DNA of 64,000 nucleotides, taken from the NCBI RefSeq assembly GCF_003031675.1, contig NZ_PYWX01000042.1:1-64000 (forward strand). Direction: 5' to 3'. Of this stretch, positions 17,495 to 24,607 are shown in pieces (position 1 is the first letter of the stretch; every line of letters begins with the position of its first letter). Origin of the DNA: Pseudomonas palleroniana. Its GTDB lineage: Bacteria > Pseudomonadota > Gammaproteobacteria > Pseudomonadales > Pseudomonadaceae. Under the pieces are notes generated by a model. It was given only the letters and a program-made list of their open reading frames with translations, did no database searches and was not told the origin of the DNA. Position numbers and translations under genes: made by a program.

Positions 17495-18052
17495 CTAGTT
17501 GTAAACCCACAGTACGCGGGCGGGCAGATCGGTCAGGTTGGCGTAGCGACAGTGGGCGAAACTGGCCAGGTGGAAGCTGTCGCCGGGGCCCAGGGTGACC
17601 GACTCGGCTTCGCCCTCCACCCACAGCGTCAATTGACCCTCCAGCACGAAGCCGGCCTGCTCGGCGCGGTCGCTCATGGTTTGTTCGCCGCTGTTGGCAC
17701 CGGGTGCCAGCAGGCTGTCGAGCATCGAGAAGGCGCCGTTCATGCTGGGCGAAACCAGAATGTCGGTGATGCCATTGGCGTAATACACCGTACGCCGCTC
17801 GTTGGGACGGGTGACCCAGTCCACCGCCTTGGGTTTGGGCAGGCTGTAGAAGTAGGTGGTGGGCACGTCTAGGGCATGGCTGATGGCGGTCAGGTCGGCC
17901 ACCGTCGGTCGCGACAGGCCACGTTCGACCTGGGACAGAAAACCCACCGAGCGCTCGATTTTTTGCGCGAGTTGGGCCAGGGTAAGTTTCTTGTGCTTGC
18001 GCAGGTCGTGGATGAGAGTGGCCAGGACGGCAAGTTCTTCTTGTGGGTTCAT
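17495..18052 (-). CDS. XRE-family regulator with C-terminal cupin domain (PuuR-like)
   Basis: This 185-residue protein has an N-terminal helix-turn-helix (about 10-65, LTLAQLAQKIERSVGFLSQV). The C-terminal cupin (about 105-180) includes AGFVLEGQLTLWVEGEAESV and GPGDSFHLASFAHCRY. It should sense a small molecule and control the adjoining ligase gene. The start is uncertain. ATG 18052 (MNPQEELAV) and ATG 18076 (8 codons longer) both lack a clear ribosome site, and both fall within repeated TTCATG motifs. It is divergent from the NTF2-like gene. Confidence 0.85.
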   Translation of the reverse strand: MNPQEELAVLATLIHDLRKHKKLTLAQLAQKIERSVGFLSQVERGLSRPTVADLTAISHALDVPTTYFYSLPKPKAVDWVTRPNERRTVYYANGITDILVSPSMNGAFSMLDSLLAPGANSGEQTMSDRAEQAGFVLEGQLTLWVEGEAESVTLGPGDSFHLASFAHCRYANLTDLPARVLWVYN

Positions 18053-18101
18053 GAAATTTATGTCGAATAATTTCATGAAAAATTACAGGATTTATTTCAT
18101 G
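18048..18101. promoter_or_regulatory. Three TTCATG motifs at exact 24-bp spacing over both divergent start codons
   Basis: TTCATGAA occurs at 18048-18055 and 18072-18079, and a half-match TTCATG occurs at 18096-18101. The centres are 24 bp apart each time. The array covers the starts of the XRE and NTF2-like genes. It is a candidate autoregulatory operator. Confidence 0.5.
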
Positions 18102-18464
18102 CGAGCAATGGGGACGTTGGAAGCGCTTTTGTTCCAGTTGGAGCGGGAGCTGCAAGGCGGTGCCACCCGTTTGAATGCGGCGCGGCTGTCGCAGTTGCTG
18201 GCGGATGATTTCGTTGAGTTTGGTGCCAGCGGCCATGTGTGGGGTAGCAGGGCTCAGGTGATTGCCGGGTTGCAGGATGAAGTGTTTTGCGAACGCCGGA
18301 TTACTGAGTTTGCGCTCAATCTCCTGAGCCAAGGCGTTGCGCTGGTGACTTATCGCTGCCACCGGGAAGGTGTGGGCGATTCGCTGCGCAGTTCGGTGTG
18401 GCGGGAGGAGGAAGGGCAGTGGCGGATGGTGTTTCATCAGGGCACACCCGCTGCGGCCCTATAG
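18099..18464 (+). CDS. NTF2-like (DUF4440-type) small protein
   Basis: This 121-residue soluble protein fits the SnoaL/NTF2-like DUF4440 pattern. It has an N-terminal helix LEALLFQLERELQGG, the block LLADDFVEFGASGHVWGSRA, and beta strands ending SSVWREEEGQWRMVFHQGTP. Members bind small ligands or act as isomerases, and no catalytic residue can be fixed here. The ATG at 18099 has AGGA 8 nt upstream. It is divergent to the XRE regulator, sharing a compact promoter. A REPIN begins 6 nt after its stop. Confidence 0.75.
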   Translation: MRAMGTLEALLFQLERELQGGATRLNAARLSQLLADDFVEFGASGHVWGSRAQVIAGLQDEVFCERRITEFALNLLSQGVALVTYRCHREGVGDSLRSSVWREEEGQWRMVFHQGTPAAAL

Positions 18465-18469
18465 CACTC

Positions 18470-18601
18470 TGTGGCGAGGGCGTTTGCTTGCGCTGGGCAG
18501 CGAAGCTGCCCTCATCTATTTATTGTGTTCGTCCAGGCAGTTTGAGTTCGGGCTTTTTGGGGCTGCTGCGCAGCCCAGCGGGAGCAAGCTCCCTCGCCAC
18601 A
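18470..18601. repeat. GII-type REPIN upstream of the RAYT gene
   Basis: The left arm starts TGTGGCGAGGGCGTTTGCTT and continues GCGCTGGGCAGCGAAGCTGCC. The right arm is the inverted form, ending GAGCAAGCTCCCTCGCCACA. The left-arm centre is diverged from the right arm. The spacer is about 50 nt. Confidence 0.8.
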
Positions 18602-18690
18602 GGGGAAATATTGGGAAACTGTATTCAGCAAGGTGAGGCTGGGTGCCTGCTAGGTTGAATGAGGCACCCATTTAATCCAGGAGCGCAGGA

Positions 18691-19149
18691 TTGCTTCAAA
18701 AACCCAATTCTCATCTGTTACGACGTGGTCGTTATTCAGAGTCTGGTCGTGCCTACTTGGTCACCTCTGTGGTTTATCAGCGCCGCCCGGTATTTACCAG
18801 CCTTCGCTTGGGGCGACTACTGGTTGCCGAACTCAAGCAAGCTCATGACCTCAATCTTGTTGATTCACTGGCATGGGTCATCATGCCGGACCATTTTCAT
18901 TGGCTATTTGAACTGAGGAAGGCAGCGTTGCCCGAGGTGATGAGACGTGTGAAGTCGAGAAGCACATTGACCATTAATCGTGCTTGTCATACGCAAGGTG
19001 CTTTCTGGCAGAGTGGATACTATGATCGTGCGGTCCGCGCAGAAGAAGATCTTATCCGAATGGCTCGTTATGTCATTGCCAACCCTCTGCGAGCCGGCCT
19101 GGTCAAGCATATAGGCGACTACTCCCTTTGGGACGCCGCTTGGTTATGA
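18691..19149 (+). CDS. REP-associated tyrosine transposase (RAYT)
   Basis: This 152-residue protein is a single-domain Y1 HUH nuclease related to IS200/IS605 transposases. The HUH motif is in IMPDHFHWLFEL (His68-Phe-His70). The catalytic Tyr lies in ARYVIANPLRAGLV, and SGYYDRAVR is another family block. RAYTs are thought to process and spread REP/REPIN sequences and usually sit as single copies between REPs. Here GII REPs lie at 18470-18601 and 19161-19202. The start is TTG at 18691, supported by AGGAG 7 nt upstream. A longer N-terminus would miss this site. It looks intact. Confidence 0.9.
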   Translation: MLQKPNSHLLRRGRYSESGRAYLVTSVVYQRRPVFTSLRLGRLLVAELKQAHDLNLVDSLAWVIMPDHFHWLFELRKAALPEVMRRVKSRSTLTINRACHTQGAFWQSGYYDRAVRAEEDLIRMARYVIANPLRAGLVKHIGDYSLWDAAWL

Positions 19150-19160
19150 CGGCATGCCTT

Positions 19161-19202
19161 TGTGGCGAGGGAGCTTGCTCCCGCTGGGCAGCGAAGCTGC
19201 CC
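19161..19202. repeat. GII-type REP, single arm downstream of the RAYT gene
   Basis: TGTGGCGAGGGAGCTTGCTC followed by CCGCTGGGCAGCGAAGCTGCCC is a full GII arm, 12 nt after the transposase stop. No inverted partner follows. Confidence 0.82.
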
Positions 19203-19290
19203 TGATCCATTTATCGCCGATTGCCGGTTGAATGTTCAGACCGGTAGGCGGTCGTAAGCTGGGTACGCATCATTCATTGAAGGAGTACCC

Positions 19291-19599
19291 ATGAAGTCAA
19301 AAACCCTCGTTGCCTGCCTGCTGCTCACCGCCGGCCTGTCCACTGCCAGCTTCGTCGTGCAAGCCAGTGATGCTCCGCAGGAAACCGTGCAGCCTTCAAG
19401 CATCAACGCCCGTGACTTGAAGGAAGGCGACCGTGCCCCGGATATCCTGATGCGCAAGGAATCGGCGATCAGCAACTGGAAAAAACACGGTCTCAAGCAG
19501 CCTGAAGCCGACAGCCAGTGGGCGCGGGTCGGCGATAAATTCGTGTTGCTCAAGACCACCAACGGCACCATTCTCGAGATCACGCCCGTTAAAAAATGA
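19291..19599 (+). CDS. RcnB-like periplasmic protein
   Basis: This 102-residue protein has a Sec signal peptide (MKSKTLVACLLLTAGLSTAS, cleavage near VQA-SD). The mature part carries the RcnB-type pattern LKEGDRAPD, WKKHGLKQPEADSQWARVGDKFVLL and a TNGTILEI end. RcnB in E. coli affects periplasmic nickel/cobalt handling. In Pseudomonas such small proteins are often uncharacterised, so the metal role is only inferred. It has a good ribosome site (GAAGGAG) before the ATG and appears monocistronic, with a hairpin behind it. Confidence 0.8.
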   Translation: MKSKTLVACLLLTAGLSTASFVVQASDAPQETVQPSSINARDLKEGDRAPDILMRKESAISNWKKHGLKQPEADSQWARVGDKFVLLKTTNGTILEITPVKK

Positions 19600-19626
19600 C
19601 CTCCCGTAACACCCTGCTCTTGCGTT

Positions 19627-19658
19627 AAGGTAACCGGCCCGACGGACCGCGTTACCTT
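19627..19658. terminator. Hairpin after the RcnB-like gene
   Basis: An 8-bp stem AAGGTAAC/GTTACCTT (19627-19634 with 19651-19658) carries a further CGG/CCG pairing in its loop. No T-run follows, so termination is uncertain. Confidence 0.45.
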
Positions 19659-19675
19659 CAAAGAAAGAGAGCAGG

Positions 19676-20869
19676 ATGCTTGCCACAATAAGAAACTACC
19701 CCCGCACGGTTAACCTGTTGCTGTCCGCCACATTGATGCTGACGTTGGCCAAGGCAATCACCTTTCCCTACCTGGTCATTTACCTCACCAGCCGCTTTGG
19801 CCTCGATATCTCACAGGTTGGCCTGGTGATCGGCAGTTCGTTGATTGTCGGCTCGCTGCTCAGTGTCTACGGCGGCTTTCTGGTCGACCGCATCAACAGT
19901 TATCGCCTGCTGCTCGGCTTGAGCGCGCTGTTTGTACTGGGCTTTATCGGCACGGTGCTCGCGGGGAATATCTGGGCGTTCTACAGCTGCCTGATCCTGA
20001 TCAACCTGGCCTATGCCGTGATCGATATTGCGGTCAAAGCCGGCTTCGCCAGCCTGTTGCCGGAAGACGCGCGCAGTGAAGTGTTTTCCATCAAGTACAC
20101 CCTGACCAATATCGGTTATGCGATCGGGCCGGCGTTCGGGGCGGTAGTGGCCAAGCTGGATATCAGCCTGCCGTTTCTGCTGTCGGCGCTGTTGGGCGTC
20201 GGGTTTTTCCTGCTGTACTGGCGCTGGGGCGATCGCACGCTGACCAGCGTCGATGCCACGCAAAAACCCGTGCCGTTCATGGCCGTAGGCCGTGTGCTGC
20301 TGCGAGATCATCGCCTGGTGTGCTTTACCCTGGGCGGCGTACTCAGCGCCGTTGTGTTCGGCCAATTCACCGCCTGGCTGTCGCAGTACCTGGTCACCAC
20401 CACGACGGCGCAATACACCTACACCGTGATCAGCGCCGTGCTCACCACCAATGCCGTGGGGGTTATCGCCTTGCAGTACGTGATCGGCCGGCGCATCTCG
20501 CACCGCTACCTGGGCCAGTGGCTGGTCGCCGGCTTGGGCATGTTCATGTTGGGCTTGATCGGCTTTGCGCTGGCCACCAGCGTGGTGTGGTGGGTAGTGG
20601 CGATGGCGGTATTTACCGTGGGGGAAATCATCGTGTTCCCGGCCGAGTACATGTTTATCGACCGGATCGCCCCGGACCACTTGCGTGGCATGTATTACGG
20701 GGCGCAGAACCTGTCCAACCTGGGCGCCGCGCTGGGGCCGGTGTTGTGCGGGCTGGTATTGGCCAACCTGCCGGCCCACACCCTGTTCTACATGCTGGGG
20801 GCGTTCATTGTCGGCGGTGGAGTGTTCTATTTCATTGGGGCGTCGTTGAAGGCAAATCATCCAGCGTAA
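19676..20869 (+). CDS. MFS transporter, DHA1-like
   Basis: This 397-residue inner-membrane protein has 12 predicted helices. The motif between helices 2 and 3 is GGFLVDRINSYRLLLGLSAL. Helix 5 carries a proline/glycine-rich segment (NIGYAIGPAFGAVVAKL). The size and this GPAFG antiporter-type motif suggest drug or metabolite efflux. The substrate is unknown. Its last 38 nt overlap the 3' end of the convergent DUF1652 gene. Confidence 0.85.
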   Translation: MLATIRNYPRTVNLLLSATLMLTLAKAITFPYLVIYLTSRFGLDISQVGLVIGSSLIVGSLLSVYGGFLVDRINSYRLLLGLSALFVLGFIGTVLAGNIWAFYSCLILINLAYAVIDIAVKAGFASLLPEDARSEVFSIKYTLTNIGYAIGPAFGAVVAKLDISLPFLLSALLGVGFFLLYWRWGDRTLTSVDATQKPVPFMAVGRVLLRDHRLVCFTLGGVLSAVVFGQFTAWLSQYLVTTTTAQYTYTVISAVLTTNAVGVIALQYVIGRRISHRYLGQWLVAGLGMFMLGLIGFALATSVVWWVVAMAVFTVGEIIVFPAEYMFIDRIAPDHLRGMYYGAQNLSNLGAALGPVLCGLVLANLPAHTLFYMLGAFIVGGGVFYFIGASLKANHPA

Positions 20870-21104
20870 GCTTGCCCACGTTGTTGCTTTCCAGCTCGTA
20901 GCGCAGCTCTTCGACCATCTTGGCGACTTCTTGCGGGGTCTGTAGTCGGTTGGTGCTGATCCCGGTGACCACCAAGTCAACCCGGCCCGTTGCGGCGTCG
21001 AAGACCTTGAGGGTCAGGGATGCGTCCCGGCACAGGGTGAATTCGCAGGTCAGTGGCGACAGGCCTTCTTCGATGCAGTTTCGCAATTGAGAGACGGTAA
21101 ACAT
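20832..21104 (-). CDS. DUF1652 family protein
   Basis: This 90-residue protein matches the Pseudomonas DUF1652 pattern: SQLRNCIEEGLSPLTCEFTL, then SLTLKVFDAATGRVDLVVTG and a C-terminal helix MVEELRYELES. The function is unknown. It has AAGGA well placed before the ATG. It is downstream of the PAS-LuxR regulator on the same strand (102 bp gap) and overlaps the tail of the MFS gene from the opposite strand. Confidence 0.82.
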   Translation of the reverse strand: MFTVSQLRNCIEEGLSPLTCEFTLCRDASLTLKVFDAATGRVDLVVTGISTNRLQTPQEVAKMVEELRYELESNNVGKLTLDDLPSTTPQ

Positions 21105-21177
21105 GCGGGTTCCTTCATGGCATCAATACGATGCCTTGAAGGTTATGGCTTAGCCTGGGCCGCAATAAGGTGAGTTC

Positions 21178-21196
21178 GCACTAGTCGCACTAGTGC
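21178..21196. promoter_or_regulatory. GCACTAGT repeat/palindrome upstream of the DUF1652 gene
   Basis: GCACTAGTC is followed at once by the palindrome GCACTAGTGC (21187-21196). The same GCAC...GTGC arms recur in the dyad upstream of the PAS-LuxR gene (22789-22811), which suggests one regulator for both. Confidence 0.35.
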
Positions 21197-21206
21197 ATTT
21201 GCACTT

Positions 21207-22703
21207 TCATGGTTTATTTTTCAGGCGCAACTCACCGGCGAACAGCCCGCGTTCACGGGCCCAGACGATGGCTCCACTGCGGCTGTGCACCCCCAGTTTG
21301 GAATACACCGTGGCGACATGGTTACGCACGGTATTGGGCGCCAGTTTCAGGCGTGAGGCGATCTCCTTGTCGGCCAGCCCCTCGCAAATCAAGCCCAGTA
21401 CATCGCGCTCTCGAGCGGTGAGGTCGGTAAAGGCCACGTTCGGCAAATTGGGGCTCTTGACGCTCTTGGCGTTGGCGAGCTTCTCGATCAGGGTCTGGCT
21501 GAACCAGGACGCGTCCTGCATCACTTCCTCGATCGCCGCGACGAGTTCAAGCTCGGTGCGCTTGCGTTCGGTGATGTTCATCAGCACCAGCAGGTAGCAG
21601 GGCACGTCCTGGATGATCACGGTGTCGGCGGAGGCCACGCAGTCGATCACTTCATTGCCTTTCTTGCGCACCTTGATGTCCTGGCCTTCCAGCCGACCGG
21701 CTTTTTCCAGGTTGGCAAACAGTTGCTCACTCGCTTGAGGGTTGTCGATAAAGTCGATTTCCTCAATGGCTTTGCCAATCAATTCCTCACTGGTATAGCC
21801 GGTGATATCCATGAAGGCTTCATTGATATCCACGACCTGGCGGTTGTCCGCGCTGCACATCAGGGTGGGTACGGGCGTCAGTCGGAACGACTTGGCGAAG
21901 CGCTCTTCACTCTGGCGCAAGGCAATTTCCGCCTTGCGTCGTGGCTCCAGGTCCATGAACGAAAAGAGCATGCAGTCTTCTTCGTTCATGTCCAGCGGCT
22001 GGCCGGCGACGATCACCAGTTTGCTACCCCCTTCAGGCAGCCGCAGTTCGGCCTGCATCTGCGGGATGGTCGAGCCTTCACCCAGACGCTGGATGGCCAG
22101 GTCCTTGCGCTCGGCCTGCTCCAGTACGTCCAGTTCATAGACGGATTTGCCGATGACCTGATCGCGGTTGTAGCCGGTCATCTCCAAAAAGCCTTGGTTG
22201 ACCTTGATGTAGCGCAGGTCGCTCAAGCGGCAGATCACCGCCGGTGCCGGGTTGGCATTGAAGGTTTTTTCGAAGCGCTGCTCGGCGCTGGCCCATTCGG
22301 TGGCGTCGCTGAGGATCAGCACCAGCAGTTCGGGTTCATCGTGTGAGTCGGTGATGACCAGGCTGCGCAGGCGGTGTACCCAGGTTTTCTCCTCCTCTGC
22401 GCAGGGGGTGACTTCGACCATCACATCGCTGAACTCTTCGCCCGCCGCTGCACGAGCGAGGGGGTAGTTTTCCAGTTGCACCGGGTGGTTGTTGCGATAA
22501 CGCAGGGCGAAGCGCTGCGCGTACTCCTGGGTATTGGCGCCCAATGCTACGACGGACTCCACACCGTGCATGCGCAGTGCGGCTTCGTTGGCCCAGAGAA
22601 TGGTCTGGTCGACTTCGGCCAGAATCACACCGTCGGACAACCCGGAAATGATCTGCTGCAGTTGGCGACGGTTGGTTTCTTTGGCAAGAACGTCCCGGGT
22701 CAT
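21207..22703 (-). CDS. Triple-PAS LuxR-type transcriptional regulator
   Basis: This 498-residue protein has three PAS-like sensor domains (about 12-125, 145-265, 270-395). They are followed by a linker helix and a C-terminal LuxR/GerE HTH (about 425-490: LTARERDVLGLICEGLADKE, LAPNTVRNHVATVYSKLG). It has no kinase or receiver domain, so it likely binds DNA directly in response to ligands or redox cues read by the PAS domains. I chose the ATG at 22703, preceded by AGGAG 6 nt upstream. The open frame continues to 22886, but that part has no PAS homology. DUF1652 is the next gene downstream. Confidence 0.85.
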   Translation of the reverse strand: MTRDVLAKETNRRQLQQIISGLSDGVILAEVDQTILWANEAALRMHGVESVVALGANTQEYAQRFALRYRNNHPVQLENYPLARAAAGEEFSDVMVEVTPCAEEEKTWVHRLRSLVITDSHDEPELLVLILSDATEWASAEQRFEKTFNANPAPAVICRLSDLRYIKVNQGFLEMTGYNRDQVIGKSVYELDVLEQAERKDLAIQRLGEGSTIPQMQAELRLPEGGSKLVIVAGQPLDMNEEDCMLFSFMDLEPRRKAEIALRQSEERFAKSFRLTPVPTLMCSADNRQVVDINEAFMDITGYTSEELIGKAIEEIDFIDNPQASEQLFANLEKAGRLEGQDIKVRKKGNEVIDCVASADTVIIQDVPCYLLVLMNITERKRTELELVAAIEEVMQDASWFSQTLIEKLANAKSVKSPNLPNVAFTDLTARERDVLGLICEGLADKEIASRLKLAPNTVRNHVATVYSKLGVHSRSGAIVWARERGLFAGELRLKNKP

Positions 22704-22788
22704 AGAATCTCCTTGGGTTTTGGGCGCATGGAAGTACGACATCCGGGCATCAGGATAGTGCAGAGCAATTCCCCATGCGGGGGTGCGA

Positions 22789-22811
22789 ATGCACCAGGTG
22801 GCATGGTGCAT
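22789..22811. promoter_or_regulatory. Perfect 8-7-8 dyad upstream of the PAS-LuxR gene
   Basis: ATGCACCA, 7 nt, then TGGTGCAT. It lies between the PAS-LuxR start (22703) and the divergent membrane-protein start (22879), so it is a candidate autoregulatory or shared operator. Confidence 0.45.
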
Positions 22812-22878
22812 TTGAACGAGGACGCCGGACAGCGCGCTCGCCAGACTGAAATGGTCAATCACTGTCAAAGGATCGAAC

Positions 22879-23847
22879 ATGACCACTGTCTATGAAACCC
22901 ATCGTTCTGCATTTCGCGTGTCCTGGAGCTCTGTGCTGGCCGGTAGTGCAATTGCCCTGGTGACTTACCTGGTGCTCAGTGTGTTGGGCACTGCCATCGG
23001 CGCCAGTGCCATCGATCCGATGGAGGCGGGTAACCCGTTGCGGGGTTTTGGTACGGGCGCAGGTATCTGGTTGTTTGTCTCCACGCTGCTGGCAATTGCC
23101 GCTGGCGCGTTTGTGGCGGGGCGTACCGCACCGGATCGCGGTGGCTTGCACGGCGTACTCACCTGGACCTTGACCACCTTGTTCACCACTTGGCTGTTGG
23201 CGGCATTGGCCTCCGGCGTTGTGGGTACGGCGGGCAATGTAGTGGGCAAGGGCCTGTCCGCTGCCGGCAGTGGCATCGCCGCTGTGGCGCCGGGTATCAG
23301 TGATAGCGTCAAGCAGCAACTGGACGAGCAGGGCATCCACCTGGATTGGAACAGCCTGCAAAGTCAGCTCGACACTTTGCTCAAGCAAAGCGGTAAACCT
23401 GAACTGGACCCGGCCAACATTGAGCAGAAAGCCGATCAGGCGACGGCCGATGGCAAGCAATCGGCGACGGCTGCCGCTACGGACCCGACCCAGGCCGGCG
23501 ATGCGTTGAAGCAGTGGTTCGATCGAGTCAAAGCCTCCGGCGAGCCTGCCTTGAATGCCGCGGATAAAGACGCGCTGATCAACATCGTTGCGGCCCGTAC
23601 CGGCAAGAGCAAGGCTGAGGCCACCCAGATCGTCGACAATTATGCTCAGGCGTATCAACAAGCCGTGCAGAAGGTCGATGAGCTCAAGCAACAGGCCGAG
23701 CAAAAGGCTCGTGAGGCCGGTGAAGTGGCGGCCAAGCAAGTGTCCCGCGCAGCGTGGAGCACCTTGGCGATGCTGTTGCTGGGTGCTGCCTTGAGTTTCC
23801 TGGTAGGGCGCCTGGCACTGACAACGCGTCGCGTACCTTTGGCGTAA
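22879..23847 (+). CDS. Membrane protein with long periplasmic or cytosolic helical region
   Basis: I do not recognise a named family for this 322-residue protein. It has three N-terminal membrane segments (about 18-42, 62-85, 95-125), including small-residue-rich helices (GSAIALVTYLVLSVLGTAIG). A hydrophilic Gln/Lys/Ala-rich helical region follows (about 145-290), with a coiled-coil-like stretch near VDELKQQAEQKAREAGEVAA. A final membrane helix (about 295-315) ends in a short basic tail. AAGGA precedes the ATG. It is divergent from the PAS-LuxR gene and may be one of its targets. Confidence 0.7.
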   Translation: MTTVYETHRSAFRVSWSSVLAGSAIALVTYLVLSVLGTAIGASAIDPMEAGNPLRGFGTGAGIWLFVSTLLAIAAGAFVAGRTAPDRGGLHGVLTWTLTTLFTTWLLAALASGVVGTAGNVVGKGLSAAGSGIAAVAPGISDSVKQQLDEQGIHLDWNSLQSQLDTLLKQSGKPELDPANIEQKADQATADGKQSATAAATDPTQAGDALKQWFDRVKASGEPALNAADKDALINIVAARTGKSKAEATQIVDNYAQAYQQAVQKVDELKQQAEQKAREAGEVAAKQVSRAAWSTLAMLLLGAALSFLVGRLALTTRRVPLA

Positions 23848-23925
23848 AGCTGTTTGCGGCAAGGACGCCGCTTCGCTGAACGCGTAAAATGCCGGCTTTT
23901 TACGCGTATCACACAAAGGTGCCCC

Positions 23926-24546
23926 TTGAGCGCAGGCAAAGCCGTCGGACTGTTGTTACTCACCTCACTGCTGGCGGCCTGCGGCACCTCGCCGCCACGC
24001 ACACCCAATGATATCTGCGGCATCTTCCGCGAAAAGGACGACTGGTACGACGCCGCCAAAGTCACGCAAAAGCGCTGGGGCGTGCCGATCCAGGTACCGT
24101 TCGCCATCATGTACCAGGAGTCCGGCTTCCGGCAGGACGCCTTGGCCCCGCGTAAATATCTGCTCTGGATCATTCCCTGGGGCCGCGTCTCCACGGCCGC
24201 CGGCTACGCGCAGGCCAAAGATGAGGTGTGGAACGATTACCGCAAAAGCACCGGCCGCAGCGGCGCCAGCCGCCAGGACTTCGACGACGCGATCGACTTT
24301 GTCGGCTGGTACATGGACAAGACCTACACCATCAATGGCGTGTACAAATACGACGCCTACGGTCAATACCTGAACTACCACGAAGGATGGGGCGGCTACC
24401 GCCAACGCACCTACGCCGCCAAAGCCTGGCTGCCACCAGTGGCGAGCAAGGTGCAGGCACGCTCGCAGATGTATGCGGCGCAATATGCCGGGTGCAAGGA
24501 TGATTTGGGGCGGGGGTTCTGGAGTCGGTTTTGGCGGTGGTTGTGA
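23926..24546 (+). CDS. Lipoprotein with lysozyme/SLT-like domain
   Basis: This 206-residue protein starts with a lipoprotein signal whose lipobox is SLLAAC (LLLLTSLLAACGTS). The core contains the SLT-like block FAIMYQESGFRQDAL, whose Glu matches the catalytic residue of lytic transglycosylases. GWGGYRQRTY comes later. It would cleave peptidoglycan from the inner face of the outer membrane. The start is taken as TTG at 23926, with AAAGG 7-8 nt upstream. The frame is open from 23854 but the extension would push the signal peptide inside the protein. A hairpin follows the stop. Confidence 0.8.
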   Translation: MSAGKAVGLLLLTSLLAACGTSPPRTPNDICGIFREKDDWYDAAKVTQKRWGVPIQVPFAIMYQESGFRQDALAPRKYLLWIIPWGRVSTAAGYAQAKDEVWNDYRKSTGRSGASRQDFDDAIDFVGWYMDKTYTINGVYKYDAYGQYLNYHEGWGGYRQRTYAAKAWLPPVASKVQARSQMYAAQYAGCKDDLGRGFWSRFWRWL

Positions 24547-24566
24547 GGTCGAAATGTTTGGCTGCT

Positions 24567-24593
24567 CCCACGCTGTTCAATGTACAGCGTGGG
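24567..24593. terminator. Hairpin between convergent genes
   Basis: A perfect 10-bp stem CCCACGCTGT/ACAGCGTGGG closes a 7-nt loop. It lies between the SLT-like lipoprotein stop and the stop of the convergent membrane-protein gene. No strong T-run is present. Confidence 0.55.
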
Positions 24594-24607
24594 AAAACCT
24601 CAGTGAC

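Noticed and set aside
16137..18437. Open frame of 766 codons covering the GS-like gene and extending upstream
   Set aside because: Only the part from the GTG at 17483 matches the GS family. The extension runs through the XRE gene and part of the NTF2-like gene in another frame.
4588..19202. Possible CRISPR array from repeated palindromes
   Set aside because: The repeats are REP/REPIN inverted pairs scattered between genes, not regularly spaced direct repeats, and no cas gene is present.
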